Below, in pieces: positions 60,801 through 64,000 of a stretch of DNA of 64,000 nucleotides; the first letter of the stretch is position 1; the number at the start of each line of letters is the position of its first letter. The notes below the pieces were generated by a model, which saw nothing but the letters and a program-made list of their open reading frames with translations, searched no databases and was not told where the DNA came from. Source of the stretch: Linyphia triangularis (Eukaryota; Arthropoda; Arachnida; Araneae; Linyphiidae); the NCBI GenBank assembly GCA_963978545.1, contig OZ021722.1, positions 35,109,365 through 35,173,364 on the forward strand, in the 5' to 3' direction. Position numbers and translations under genes: made by a program.

Positions 60801-61472
60801 AAGATGGTTGGAAAGAGAGATATTATGAAGTTAAATTTAAAGTTGATCGGGATGACATTGAGTTTAGGCACAAGGTGGTAAGTGAATATTTAAGGATGGA
60901 CTTTGCATTTATGATATTGGCTTTGTATTTTTAATGTGCAAATTAATAAATTGATTAGAGATTTAAAGTATTTTCTCATCAATAGGCAGCAGCATATGTA
61001 GAAGGTCTTTGTTGGGTATTGAAATATTATTACCAGGTAAAATCAACTATCTTTTAAAATAAACTTATATTATTATTTTATTTTTTTCCAATTACTTGTT
61101 CCTTTTTTGTTGAAAAAATCTTGTGGATCATCAGTTGCAAAAAATTAAAACCTTAAAAAGTATTTTTTTTAAATGAAAAGTGAACTGTCATATTTCTTAA
61201 GTAAGAAATAAATTTCCAGATAATAAGTAAGGCTTACAATGGCATTTCACTGTAATTTAATGATCTTATAGTCATTGCTTTTCTCATCTTTCATTTAAGA
61301 AGATATCTTAAGAAGGCATATCCATATTTTTCAGTATTAAATTTATTAATCTGAATTTTCTACTTAGGGTTGTGCTTCATGGAATTGGTATTTTCCATAT
61401 CATTATGCACCTTTCGCATCAGATTTTGTAAATATTGGAGACATTAAGATCGATTTTGACAAAGGAACTCCG
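21803..61472 (+). CDS. XRN2: XRN2/Rat1 nuclear 5'-3' exoribonuclease, 21 coding exons, 3' end beyond the window
   Basis: XRN2 degrades 5'-monophosphate RNA in the nucleus and acts in torpedo termination of RNA polymerase II and rRNA/snoRNA processing (family knowledge). The 21 exons join to 597 codons without a stop. Residues 1-25 read [16 protein letters not shown] and onward, the family's N-terminus. Active-site acidic residues are visible: D54 (LDMNGIIHP), D103 ([20 protein letters not shown]), E204 and E206 (GEGEHK), D234 and D236 (CGADADLIMLG), and D345 ([12 protein letters not shown]). A CCHC knuckle spans C264, C267, H272, C277, typical of XRN2 and absent from XRN1. An acidic, serine-rich spacer (residues about 427-516) precedes [20 protein letters not shown]. 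The animal protein is about 950 residues, so roughly 350 lie past 64000. Exon 1 starts at an acceptor, so a 5' UTR exon lies upstream. Introns total about 38 kb of the 40 kb span and are filled with transposons, all within intron boundaries, leaving the reading frame intact. Confidence 0.97.
21999..22126 (+). CDS. XRN2: XRN2 coding exon 2
   Basis: Residues 26-67 plus two bases of codon 68. It contains [18 protein letters not shown] with the catalytic D54. The acceptor is CTTTCTAG and the donor GTAAGA. Confidence 0.95.
22216..22327 (+). CDS. XRN2: XRN2 coding exon 3
   Basis: Residues 68-105, including [18 protein letters not shown] with D103. It follows an 89-bp intron. The donor GTAAGT opens the 8963-bp intron 3. 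Confidence 0.95.
23484..23748. mobile_element. piggyBac-type MITE with TTAA duplications
   Basis: The left end CCTTCTGAGGGTCACGGGCG and the reverse complement of the right end CCCTCTGAGCGTCACGGGAA form an inverted repeat. TTAA flanks both sides (23480-23483 and 23749-23752). The 265-bp length and TTAA target are typical of piggyBac-derived MITEs. The GCGTATATA and ATTTCGCCC segments extend the similarity inward. Confidence 0.75.
24037..26060 (-). mobile_element. THAP-domain (P-like) DNA element nested in the hAT-type element
   Basis: The left end reads TAAGGCCCCTATATTAGGCG and the reverse complement of the right end reads TAGAGCCCCTATAAAAGGA. The similarity continues inward for about 60 bp (AACGCCATTTTGTGTC in both arms). 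It is flanked by a perfect 8-bp duplication GATATTGC (24029-24036 and 26061-26068). A THAP-like remnant lies just inside the right end on the minus strand. An 8-bp duplication plus a THAP domain fit the P superfamily, but the rest of a transposase was not recognised. Confidence 0.7.
25764..25902 (-). pseudogene. THAP-like zinc-finger remnant of the P-like element
   Basis: From ATG 25902 the minus strand reads [20 protein letters not shown], then [14 protein letters not shown], a TGA stop (25795-25797), then WIQNCRRDK in the same frame. The C-x-C start, the LF-x-FP motif and the W-x-x-N-C-R-R motif match the N-terminal THAP DNA-binding domain of P-type transposases. The stop inside it and the absence of a downstream catalytic domain mark it as dead. 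Confidence 0.55.
26130..26218. repeat. Short tandem repeat, period about 30 bp
   Basis: Three copies of a unit like AAAAAGGGCAGGAAGGGCGC followed by TATTTTTATAG occur; the third is truncated and passes into GGGCTCGCCGCCCC. It lies near the right end of the element at 22642-26245, whose left end also carries AAAAAGGGCAGGGTGCT. Confidence 0.8.
26495..27222. repeat. Two direct repeat units with palindromic CGCGAATT/GCGGAAATCCGCG heads
   Basis: ACATACATGTGATTCTTCCG begins units at about 26497 and 26878. Each is followed by GCGGAAATCCGCGAATT-type palindromes and then diverged but recognisable sequence up to a CCCTAAAATGTTTT motif. No coding content. The origin of the repeat is not known to me. 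Confidence 0.6.
27231..29175. mobile_element. TIR element with degenerate internal repeats, intron 3
   Basis: The left end reads CAAGGTGTCCAG and the reverse complement of the right end CAGGGTGTCCAG. The flanks TGTTATTA and TATTATAA match at 6 of 8 positions, a possible eroded hAT-type duplication. The part at 27590-28290 is built of degenerate units resembling GCCGATATTTACGTTG followed by TGTAATGGTCATTTTCGC, the same motif as in the element at 39434-40936. Open frames here are by-products of the repeats. Confidence 0.5.
29176..31290. other. XRN2: Remainder of XRN2 intron 3
   Basis: AT-rich sequence with a G run at 29929-29938. I see no further exon or bounded element. Confidence 0.5.
31291..31464 (+). 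CDS. XRN2: XRN2 coding exon 4
   Basis: Residues 106-163. [20 protein letters not shown] is among the most conserved parts of the family and contacts the RNA 5' end. The acceptor is ATATTTTCAG and the donor GTAGGT. It ends ...FDNNCITP in phase 0. Confidence 0.95.
32712..32874 (+). CDS. XRN2: XRN2 coding exon 5
   Basis: Residues 164-217 plus one base. It contains [19 protein letters not shown] with the metal-binding E204 and E206. The acceptor is TGTCTTTTAG and the donor GTAAAA. Confidence 0.95.
33225..33275 (+). CDS. XRN2: XRN2 coding exon 6
   Basis: Residues 218-234 plus one base, [16 protein letters not shown], ending with the catalytic D234. The acceptor is TGTTTTACAG and the donor GTATGA. 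Confidence 0.93.
34350..34367 (+). CDS. XRN2: XRN2 coding exon 7, an 18-nt microexon carrying a catalytic Asp
   Basis: The exon completes A235 and encodes D236, L, I, M, L and the first base of G241. It joins CLCGAD to GLATHEPN so that the invariant GADADLIMLGLATHE motif is formed only when it is included. The flanking sites are strong (TATATTTTAG acceptor, GTAAGT donor). The length is a multiple of three, and both neighbours are in the same phase, so skipping leaves the frame open. Confidence 0.93.
35581..35670 (+). CDS. XRN2: XRN2 coding exon 8
   Basis: Residues 241-270 plus one base. It reads [19 protein letters not shown] and then CELCGQI, giving the first two cysteines of the CCHC knuckle. 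The acceptor is TTTCTTTCTAG and the donor GTAAAA. Confidence 0.95.
36029..36465. mobile_element. hAT-type MITE, copy 2, in XRN2 intron 8
   Basis: The left end is CAGCATTCACCATTAAATG and the reverse complement of the right end CAGCGTTAGCCACTACGCG, nearly identical to the end of the copy at 3333. It is flanked by ATTTAGAG (36021-36028) and ATTTAAAG (36466-36473), an 8-bp duplication with one mismatch. It lies inverted relative to copy 1. Confidence 0.7.
36838..36887 (+). CDS. XRN2: XRN2 coding exon 9
   Basis: Residues 271-287, [17 protein letters not shown], completing the CCHC knuckle with H272 and C277. The acceptor is TGTTTTTTTAG and the donor GTAAGA. Confidence 0.93.
37331..37755. mobile_element. 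MITE-like repeat (CAGAGTGGCCAC ends), XRN2 intron 9
   Basis: The left end CAGAGTGGCCACAGTA and the reverse complement of the right end CAGGGTAGCCATAAAA form an inverted repeat. The interior has many GGGAAATCAGGGAA and TCAGGGAACTTTTT phrases. No target duplication is preserved. Confidence 0.55.
37800..38960 (+). pseudogene. Degraded repeat-encoded protein (FMAPG-type), larger copy, XRN2 intron 9
   Basis: In broken + frames: [18 protein letters not shown], then [73 protein letters not shown], then near 38640 [35 protein letters not shown] and near 38910 [12 protein letters not shown]. The order matches the family of the 2161-3010 copy and adds its N-terminal and middle parts. Several stops and deletions are present. 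I infer a dead DNA-transposon gene; it plays no part in XRN2. Confidence 0.5.
39038..39260. repeat. MITE-like repeat (CAGGGCTTGTAC ends)
   Basis: The left end is CAGGGCTTGTACGCCTCAGG and the reverse complement of the right end CAGGGTTCATACTC. The interior phrases (CTCAGGGAAACAAACAG, AAACTCAGGAAATTT) resemble those at 37331-37755 and 63548. No target duplication was found. Confidence 0.5.
40270..40660. repeat. Tandem repeat, period about 165 bp
   Basis: TAATAGCAGCTATTGCCGAG-like phrases recur at about 40291, 40455 and 40620, with matching sequence between them (GATATTACNGAGATTG, ATGGTGGGTGCTATTC). About 2.4 copies. Confidence 0.75.
40760..40915. repeat. Minisatellite with CCTGCTCC every 22-24 bp
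   Basis: At least six units of a form like TTTTCCTGCTCCAAAACTT occur. Single CTGCTCCAA motifs also occur at the left end of the same element (39449 and 39488). Confidence 0.75.
41115..41182. repeat. Short hairpin in intron 9
   Basis: TTCCGGTAATGTTTTATG pairs with AATAAAACATTATACGGAA, arms of about 20 bp with a 16-nt loop. Confidence 0.55.
42723..42848 (+). CDS. XRN2: XRN2 coding exon 10
   Basis: Residues 288-329, including [20 protein letters not shown]. The acceptor is TTATTTCTTAG and the donor GTAATG. Followed by an 85-bp intron. Confidence 0.95.
42934..43013 (+). CDS. XRN2: XRN2 coding exon 11
   Basis: Residues 330-355 plus two bases. [20 protein letters not shown] is a family signature and holds D345 of the active site. 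The acceptor is TTTTTTGTAG and the donor GTAAGA. Confidence 0.95.
43640..43697 (+). CDS. XRN2: XRN2 coding exon 12
   Basis: Residues 356-375, [20 protein letters not shown]. The acceptor is TATATTTCAG and the donor GTAAGT. Confidence 0.95.
45061..45118 (+). CDS. XRN2: XRN2 coding exon 13
   Basis: Residues 376-394 plus one base, [19 protein letters not shown]. The acceptor is TTTAATTTAG and the donor GTAAAA. Confidence 0.95.
45333..45421. repeat. Foldback repeat in XRN2 intron 13
   Basis: CTAGGTCAAATATGCATCTT and TAAATGTGCATTTGACTTAG are inverted with a centre containing ACAAGACATGTTCTTGT. Probably a small foldback MITE. Confidence 0.5.
45830..45879 (+). CDS. XRN2: XRN2 coding exon 14
   Basis: Residues 395-411, [17 protein letters not shown]. 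The acceptor is CTTTTTTTCAG and the donor GTACTT. Confidence 0.93.
46157..48675 (-). mobile_element. Complete but dead piggyBac transposon in XRN2 intron 14
   Basis: The left end CACTAGAAAG and the reverse complement of the right end CACTAGATTG are flanked by TTAA (46153-46156 and 48676-48679), the piggyBac target. Subterminal copies of the palindrome GCAGTCAAAATGACTGC lie at both sides (about 46200 and 48457), and a third degenerate copy near 48643. ATACCTATATTGC and its inverse GCAATATAGGTAT accompany the palindromes. The transposase gene lies between on the minus strand. Confidence 0.88.
46350..48135 (-). pseudogene. piggyBac transposase pseudogene
   Basis: The minus-strand frame begins near 48135 ([20 protein letters not shown]), meets TAA at 48054-48056, continues in frame through an acidic N-terminal region ([21 protein letters not shown]), a bipartite basic stretch PRKRRR, and meets TGA at 47628-47630, after which the frame is open to the true stop at 46350. 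The catalytic core (DDE_Tnp_1_7) shows the first Asp in NITVDKQL and the third in FGVDMTDQM. The second, normally in a T-x-DN-x-FTS motif, is Asn (VTTNNFFTS), a GAC to AAC change. The C-terminal zinc ribbon is intact ([24 protein letters not shown]). Two stops and a lost catalytic residue make it inactive. Confidence 0.93.
49149..49193 (+). CDS. XRN2: XRN2 coding exon 15
   Basis: Residues 412-426, [15 protein letters not shown], a basic stretch like the nuclear localisation region of other XRN2 proteins. The acceptor is ATTTTTCAG and the donor GTTAGT, opening the 9392-bp intron 15. Confidence 0.9.
49803..49984 (+). repeat. tRNA-derived SINE, first family, full-length copy
   Basis: An A-box-like segment ATAGTGGTTAGCGTGC and a B box GGTTCGAGTCC (49858-49868) give a polymerase III promoter. 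The body contains GGGTGTTTGTAAATGTATGT and GTTGCTGATGGCGCCA and the tail is ACAACCAACCAAC. It is flanked by the perfect 14-bp duplication CCCTAATACTAAAA (49789-49802 and 49985-49998), so it is a fairly recent insertion. Confidence 0.88.
50851..52034 (+). pseudogene. Transposase-like protein of the unclassified element, 5' part
   Basis: The frame reads [40 protein letters not shown], then [20 protein letters not shown], a lysine-rich helix, and a cysteine-rich patch ([32 protein letters not shown]). An in-frame TGA at 51463-51465 stands where TGG is likely. Beyond it lie [20 protein letters not shown], two frameshifts near 51630-51690, [32 protein letters not shown] (a candidate first catalytic Asp), then [16 protein letters not shown] and [20 protein letters not shown], cut off by the hAT insertion. 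I recognise this as a repeated family in arthropod protein predictions; its superfamily is not known to me. Confidence 0.75.
52224..53067 (+). mobile_element. Non-autonomous Helitron nested in the hAT element
   Basis: It begins TCTATATATTTAATAGGCCA, a typical Helitron 5' terminus, and ends with the hairpin GGGGGCGAAGCCCCC (53050-53064) running into CTAG. The flanks are A (52223) and T (53068), the expected insertion between A and T without target duplication. The 5' part has CGTTTTTTGGGGTTAGTCCG and the 3' part GAGCGCAGCGAGGCGTTTGG, both common in arthropod Helitrons. No Rep/helicase coding is present. Confidence 0.85.
53183..53830 (-). pseudogene. hAT transposase C-terminal fragment (ZMYM1-like type)
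   Basis: On the minus strand: [80 protein letters not shown], then after stops the dimerisation domain [40 protein letters not shown] and [11 protein letters not shown] followed by TAG. The LKTWLR-RM-E-RL-GL-LLH-HRDI pattern is the hAT C-terminal domain of the ZMYM1-like/TTF-finger lineage. The N-terminal half is missing and stops are present. Confidence 0.85.
54403..55510 (+). pseudogene. Transposase-like protein of the unclassified element, 3' part
   Basis: Directly after the hAT duplication the frame reads [17 protein letters not shown] (a conserved GCDGT-x-NTG motif, probably catalytic), [16 protein letters not shown], then after a frameshift [40 protein letters not shown], a TAA at about 54707 in place of a likely [43 protein letters not shown], and [53 protein letters not shown] and [17 protein letters not shown]. 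It ends with a stop at 55508-55510. Stops and frameshifts make it a pseudogene. Confidence 0.75.
56050..56777. other. XRN2: XRN2 intron 15 sequence without recognised element
   Basis: No bounded repeat or exon was recognised. Confidence 0.4.
56778..56990. mobile_element. Small MITE in XRN2 intron 15
   Basis: The left end ACTGTACGGTCCCCCTAGGC and the reverse complement of the right end ACAGTACAGTTCCCCTTGAT form an inverted repeat that continues into TTTTTGAAA/TTTTGAAAA. The flanks AAAGCTT and AAATCTT are similar. No coding content. Confidence 0.5.
56991..58585. other. XRN2: Remainder of XRN2 intron 15
   Basis: AT-rich. The stretch near 57430-57560 (ATTTTATCCAGATCGGTTC, ACATATATACATGCTGACAG) looks repeat-derived but has no clear ends. 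Confidence 0.4.
58586..58636 (+). CDS. XRN2: XRN2 coding exon 16
   Basis: Residues 427-443, [17 protein letters not shown], matching the conserved F-TPSG motif of the spacer region. The acceptor is CTTATTACAG and the donor GTATGT. Confidence 0.93.
59051..59179 (+). CDS. XRN2: XRN2 coding exon 17
   Basis: Residues 444-486, [20 protein letters not shown] and onward, a polar, low-conservation spacer. The acceptor is TTCCATTTCAG and the donor GTAAGA. Confidence 0.93.
59887..59978 (+). CDS. XRN2: XRN2 coding exon 18
   Basis: Residues 487-516 plus two bases. It contains [19 protein letters not shown], the KRK-ED-S-SE-E-PED-V segment typical of XRN2. The acceptor is TTAATGTAG and the donor GTAAGA. 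Confidence 0.93.
60504..60593. repeat. Long hairpin in XRN2 intron 18
   Basis: The left arm (60504-60545) GTGCGTTCAGTTGTAATTTA and ACTGTTTATGATTGCTTAAC pairs with the right arm (60550-60593) GTTAAGCTATCATAAGCAGT and TAAATTACTACTGAATGCAT, giving about 40 paired positions with few mismatches and a loop of only about 5 nt. Confidence 0.75.
60793..60877 (+). CDS. XRN2: XRN2 coding exon 19
   Basis: Residues 517-545, [20 protein letters not shown] and DIEFRHKV. The acceptor is TTGCCCCTGCAG and the donor GTAAGT. Confidence 0.95.
60986..61036 (+). CDS. XRN2: XRN2 coding exon 20
   Basis: Residues 546-562, [17 protein letters not shown], a family signature. The first acceptor is CATCAATAG; two more AGs follow at 3-7 nt (AGGCAGCAG), so the exact acceptor is uncertain. 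The donor is GTAAAA. Confidence 0.93.
61368..61472 (+). CDS. XRN2: XRN2 coding exon 21, last exon seen
   Basis: Residues 563-597, [20 protein letters not shown] and [15 protein letters not shown]. The acceptor is TTCTACTTAG and the donor GTAAGT. The next family motif (KPFKPLEQLMGVFPA-like) is not found in the remaining 2.5 kb, so the following exon lies beyond 64000. Confidence 0.95.
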
Positions 61473-63547
61473 GTAAGTTACTAGGAATTTTAAATAGTTT
61501 TTCAAACTAATAATTCTTTTGTGTAAAAATTTATTAATGAGTTTAAATATTTTATTTCACTTACAGAATTTAATGAATAATTTGTTGGTAATCTCCAAAA
61601 AGATTTGAATATAATATATATGATGCATATTATGTTTTATGCATTAATTGAACAGCAAAAGTCGGTAATTATAGTAAATTGTAGTATACTGAATTTTTTT
61701 GCAGTTTGCTCAATAGATATGAAATACAAATATATTATAAATTATATTCCATTTGGAATTCTTCATTACGAGAAATTCAATACTAAAGTTTTATTCACAT
61801 TTATTGACTATTGTCTCTGACAGAATAGTAAGTAATGTCTGCTCAGTTGCAAAAAGGACTGATAAACATGAGGTAAACTGATGACCATTGTGTTACCATT
61901 GTTAATGTGCATGACATCAATATTTTCATATGAACAAGGCAACATATAAAGGGAAATTTTGGAAACTAAAAATATCTTAGCATAGTTTTTTTATGACCTT
62001 AAAAAATTCGAGGTTTTTCACTTCATGTATCTGCAGGGCTGAAAATCTTTATTTTATTAAATAATGCAACTTGAGAAATTTCCTTAACAAAACATAATAA
62101 ATAGGTTAATATTTACATTTTAAATAAGTAATTATGTTTTCCTTTAAAATATTTTACACAAAAAAAGATGTTTTTAACCCTAAAACGTATATAATTACGT
62201 TAAACTATAAACGTCATTCTATTACTGAAGTACATACTTTACCAAGAACTATTAGGATTAGAATTTAGAGGTTTTTTTTATACAAAGCAGATTCTGTCAT
62301 GATTAGAAATGCTTAAAATTTTAATGTGATTTTGATTTAGATAGTAACGGAATGTATAAAGCATGGTAATGGAAGATCATCATTATAGCAATGGAAATGC
62401 ACATGCTGATTTTAGTTGAACTATTAGGATTTCGACAATTAAACATATCAGTATTGAGCTATTATGAAAATTCAGAACCTATAAATATTATATTTCTAAT
62501 GATAGTATGTGCTTTAATTTCAAAGCTAAAAATATGCAATAAATCCAATAAGTTTAAAAGCTGACTTTTTTCAAAGTTTATTCACTGCTTATAATAAAGC
62601 CACATACATCACTATAAAAATGTCATAAATCTAAACCATACTGTGTTTACAACTTATGATGGTAAAACAATTTGGAAAAAATAAGATAAACAAATAATTT
62701 TTAAATCATAAAATAACTTTTGAGATATCGGGTATAACGTAGGACCTTGTTGCATTTCCATTCTTTAGGAATATGATTGATTTAGTTCATTTTGTTTGTC
62801 AACTACTTTCCAAGATGTTTTTCATTCCATCTGAAAAGCAGCAACTCGACAGAGAGAAATGAGAAGTAAAGATTTATGCCCACAAATGAAAGAAAACAGT
62901 TTAAATAGAGCAAAAATCTTGCTCTGAAAAGCTTAAAAAGACTACATTTTCAGGAGAAAATTTGTAATAATAGTTGATGTACCAATTCTTCTGTTAAACC
63001 CTTATTCTTTCCCACAAATATTGAGTAAGACACTTGAACATAACCTGCAAGTCTTCGAAGAGAAACAAAAGTTTTTAAACAATTACCACCATACTCAATA
63101 TTTGCAAACCAGAAATTGTTGAAAAAGATTTGACAGAGGTTGAAAAACACACAGTTAAGTTCTATGTGAGAGAAATATAACAGTTGTTTAACCAGCAAAA
63201 ATCAAAAGAAGTAAATTCATTAAGAATTGGAAATTTTTTGCTGATTGAATGGTGGGAGAATTGGTCAAAAAATATGTTGGGCAAGGGCTTCATATTGATA
63301 GTGAAGGTCTAGAAGTTTCTTGTTTGAAAAAGCACATAAAGTATAGTGTATATATTTCCTGAGAAAGCAGACAAATGCTGGATTGAATCCAATAAAATTA
63401 TTCCGAAATTTACTAATATGGAAAGTTGAACCGGCTGTTCTGAAACAAGACTTAGTAATCTATTTAAGTTTGAAATTGTTATACTAGCTGAATAACTAGT
63501 CTTATTTATCTATTTCAATTAGTAAGCTATTGTTAACTATATAAGTA
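61473..63547. other. XRN2: XRN2 intron 21, 5' part
   Basis: AT-rich, no further XRN2 exon. A minus-strand open frame at 62950-63198 (RRLAGYVQVSYSIFVGKNKG within it) looks slightly protein-like and sits in a less AT-rich tract from about 62760 to 63430, but I could not assign it to any family; it may be a degraded repeat. Confidence 0.45.
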
Positions 63548-63690
63548 CAGGGTGCGTACGCGGCCTGGAAAACCTGGAAAGTCCTTGAATTTCATTATTT
63601 TTTTTCAAGGCCTTGAATAGCCTGGAAAAATAGGATTATTTCTAAAAAAGCCTGGAAAGTCCTTGAATTTCCCCTTTTCAATTCTAAAAC
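63548..63690. repeat. Dispersed repeat start (CAGGGTGCGTACG end)
   Basis: CAGGGTGCGTACGCGGCCTG is followed by repeated phrases CCTGGAAAGTCCTTGAATTT (twice) and AAGGCCTTGAATAGCCTGG. It resembles the CAGGG-ended MITE-like repeats at 37331 and 39038. The right end was not found and may lie past the window. Confidence 0.5.
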
Positions 63691-64000
63691 CATAAAATTC
63701 TCGTTCCCGTATTACCATTATTCTGACTTCACACTTTCTAGCCGGTTCACTTTTGGCGGATCTGTCAATCACACTTGAATCGGTTCCTCCCGAGCGGCCC
63801 TGGAACGGCACGGTCACTATGACCTTTGACCTCTCCCCTAAAGAGACAAAAAGTTGCACGATGAGTATCCGGTGGAAAGAGGGTGTAATTTGATATGCAG
63901 GATATTTTCGCTTTTCTCTCTCTCTCTCCCTCATTAGGTGCATTCTCAAACGACCAAAATTTTCCTCTGAGAGGATTTTGTGTTTTTTCGGCCTAAATGG
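63691..64000. other. Unassigned, CpG-richer tail of the window
   Basis: The region includes GCCGGTTCACTTTTGGCGGA and a CT-rich TCTCTCTCTCTCCCTC run. No exon is recognised. It may belong to the repeat at 63548. Confidence 0.35.

Noticed and set aside
21803..61472. XRN1 (cytoplasmic) as the identity of the gene
   Set aside because: The CCHC knuckle, the [15 protein letters not shown] segment and the LWEDGWK-RYY region are XRN2/Rat1 features.
62950..63198. 82-codon minus-strand frame as a gene
   Set aside because: No domain, splice context or family match; possibly a degraded repeat, so left within the intron entry.

Overview
This is an AT-rich eukaryotic window whose only well-supported host gene is XRN2/Rat1, the nuclear 5'-3' exoribonuclease, on the + strand. 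The window shows 21 coding exons (21803 to 61472) that splice in frame to 597 codons. The C-terminal third lies beyond the right edge. The intron-rich gene, tRNA-derived SINEs, and arthropod-type Ty3/gypsy, BEL/Pao, piggyBac, hAT and Helitron sequences suggest an arthropod. A chelicerate, possibly a spider, is my best guess; this is inference and no rRNA or mitochondrial marker is present.

Layout. 1-21.8 kb is mainly intergenic and repeat-derived: a foldback element, SINEs, hAT MITEs with 8-bp target duplications, two degraded protein-coding repeats, a complete but dead LTR retrotransposon (8381-12963, minus strand, TSD CCAG) that has gag and integrase but no reverse transcriptase, and a BEL/Pao pol fragment (15.8-17.6 kb). 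Two orphan terminal-exon candidates, 6196-6337 (-) and 18323-18497 (+), may belong to unidentified genes. XRN2 begins at 21803.

Most of the length of XRN2 is introns filled with transposons. Intron 3 holds a 3.6 kb element with hAT-like ends containing a THAP-type element and a piggyBac-type MITE, then a 1.9 kb element with odd internal repeats. Intron 9 holds a related repeat-rich element and a degraded coding repeat. Intron 14 holds a complete piggyBac copy with TTAA duplications, killed by two stops and loss of a catalytic Asp. Intron 15 holds a three-level nest: a Helitron (52224-53067) inside a hAT element (52043-54394, TSD CATATCCT) inside an unclassified DNA transposon (50240-56023) with about 300-bp inverted repeats and an 11-bp direct repeat.

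The most interesting host-gene feature is coding exon 7 of XRN2. It is 18 nt long and carries one of the catalytic Asp residues. Its length is a multiple of three, so skipping it would leave the frame intact and remove six residues from the active site.

Limits: all calls come from reading the sequence by eye; no alignment or database search was run. Exon junctions are supported by frame continuity and GT/AG sites, not by transcripts.
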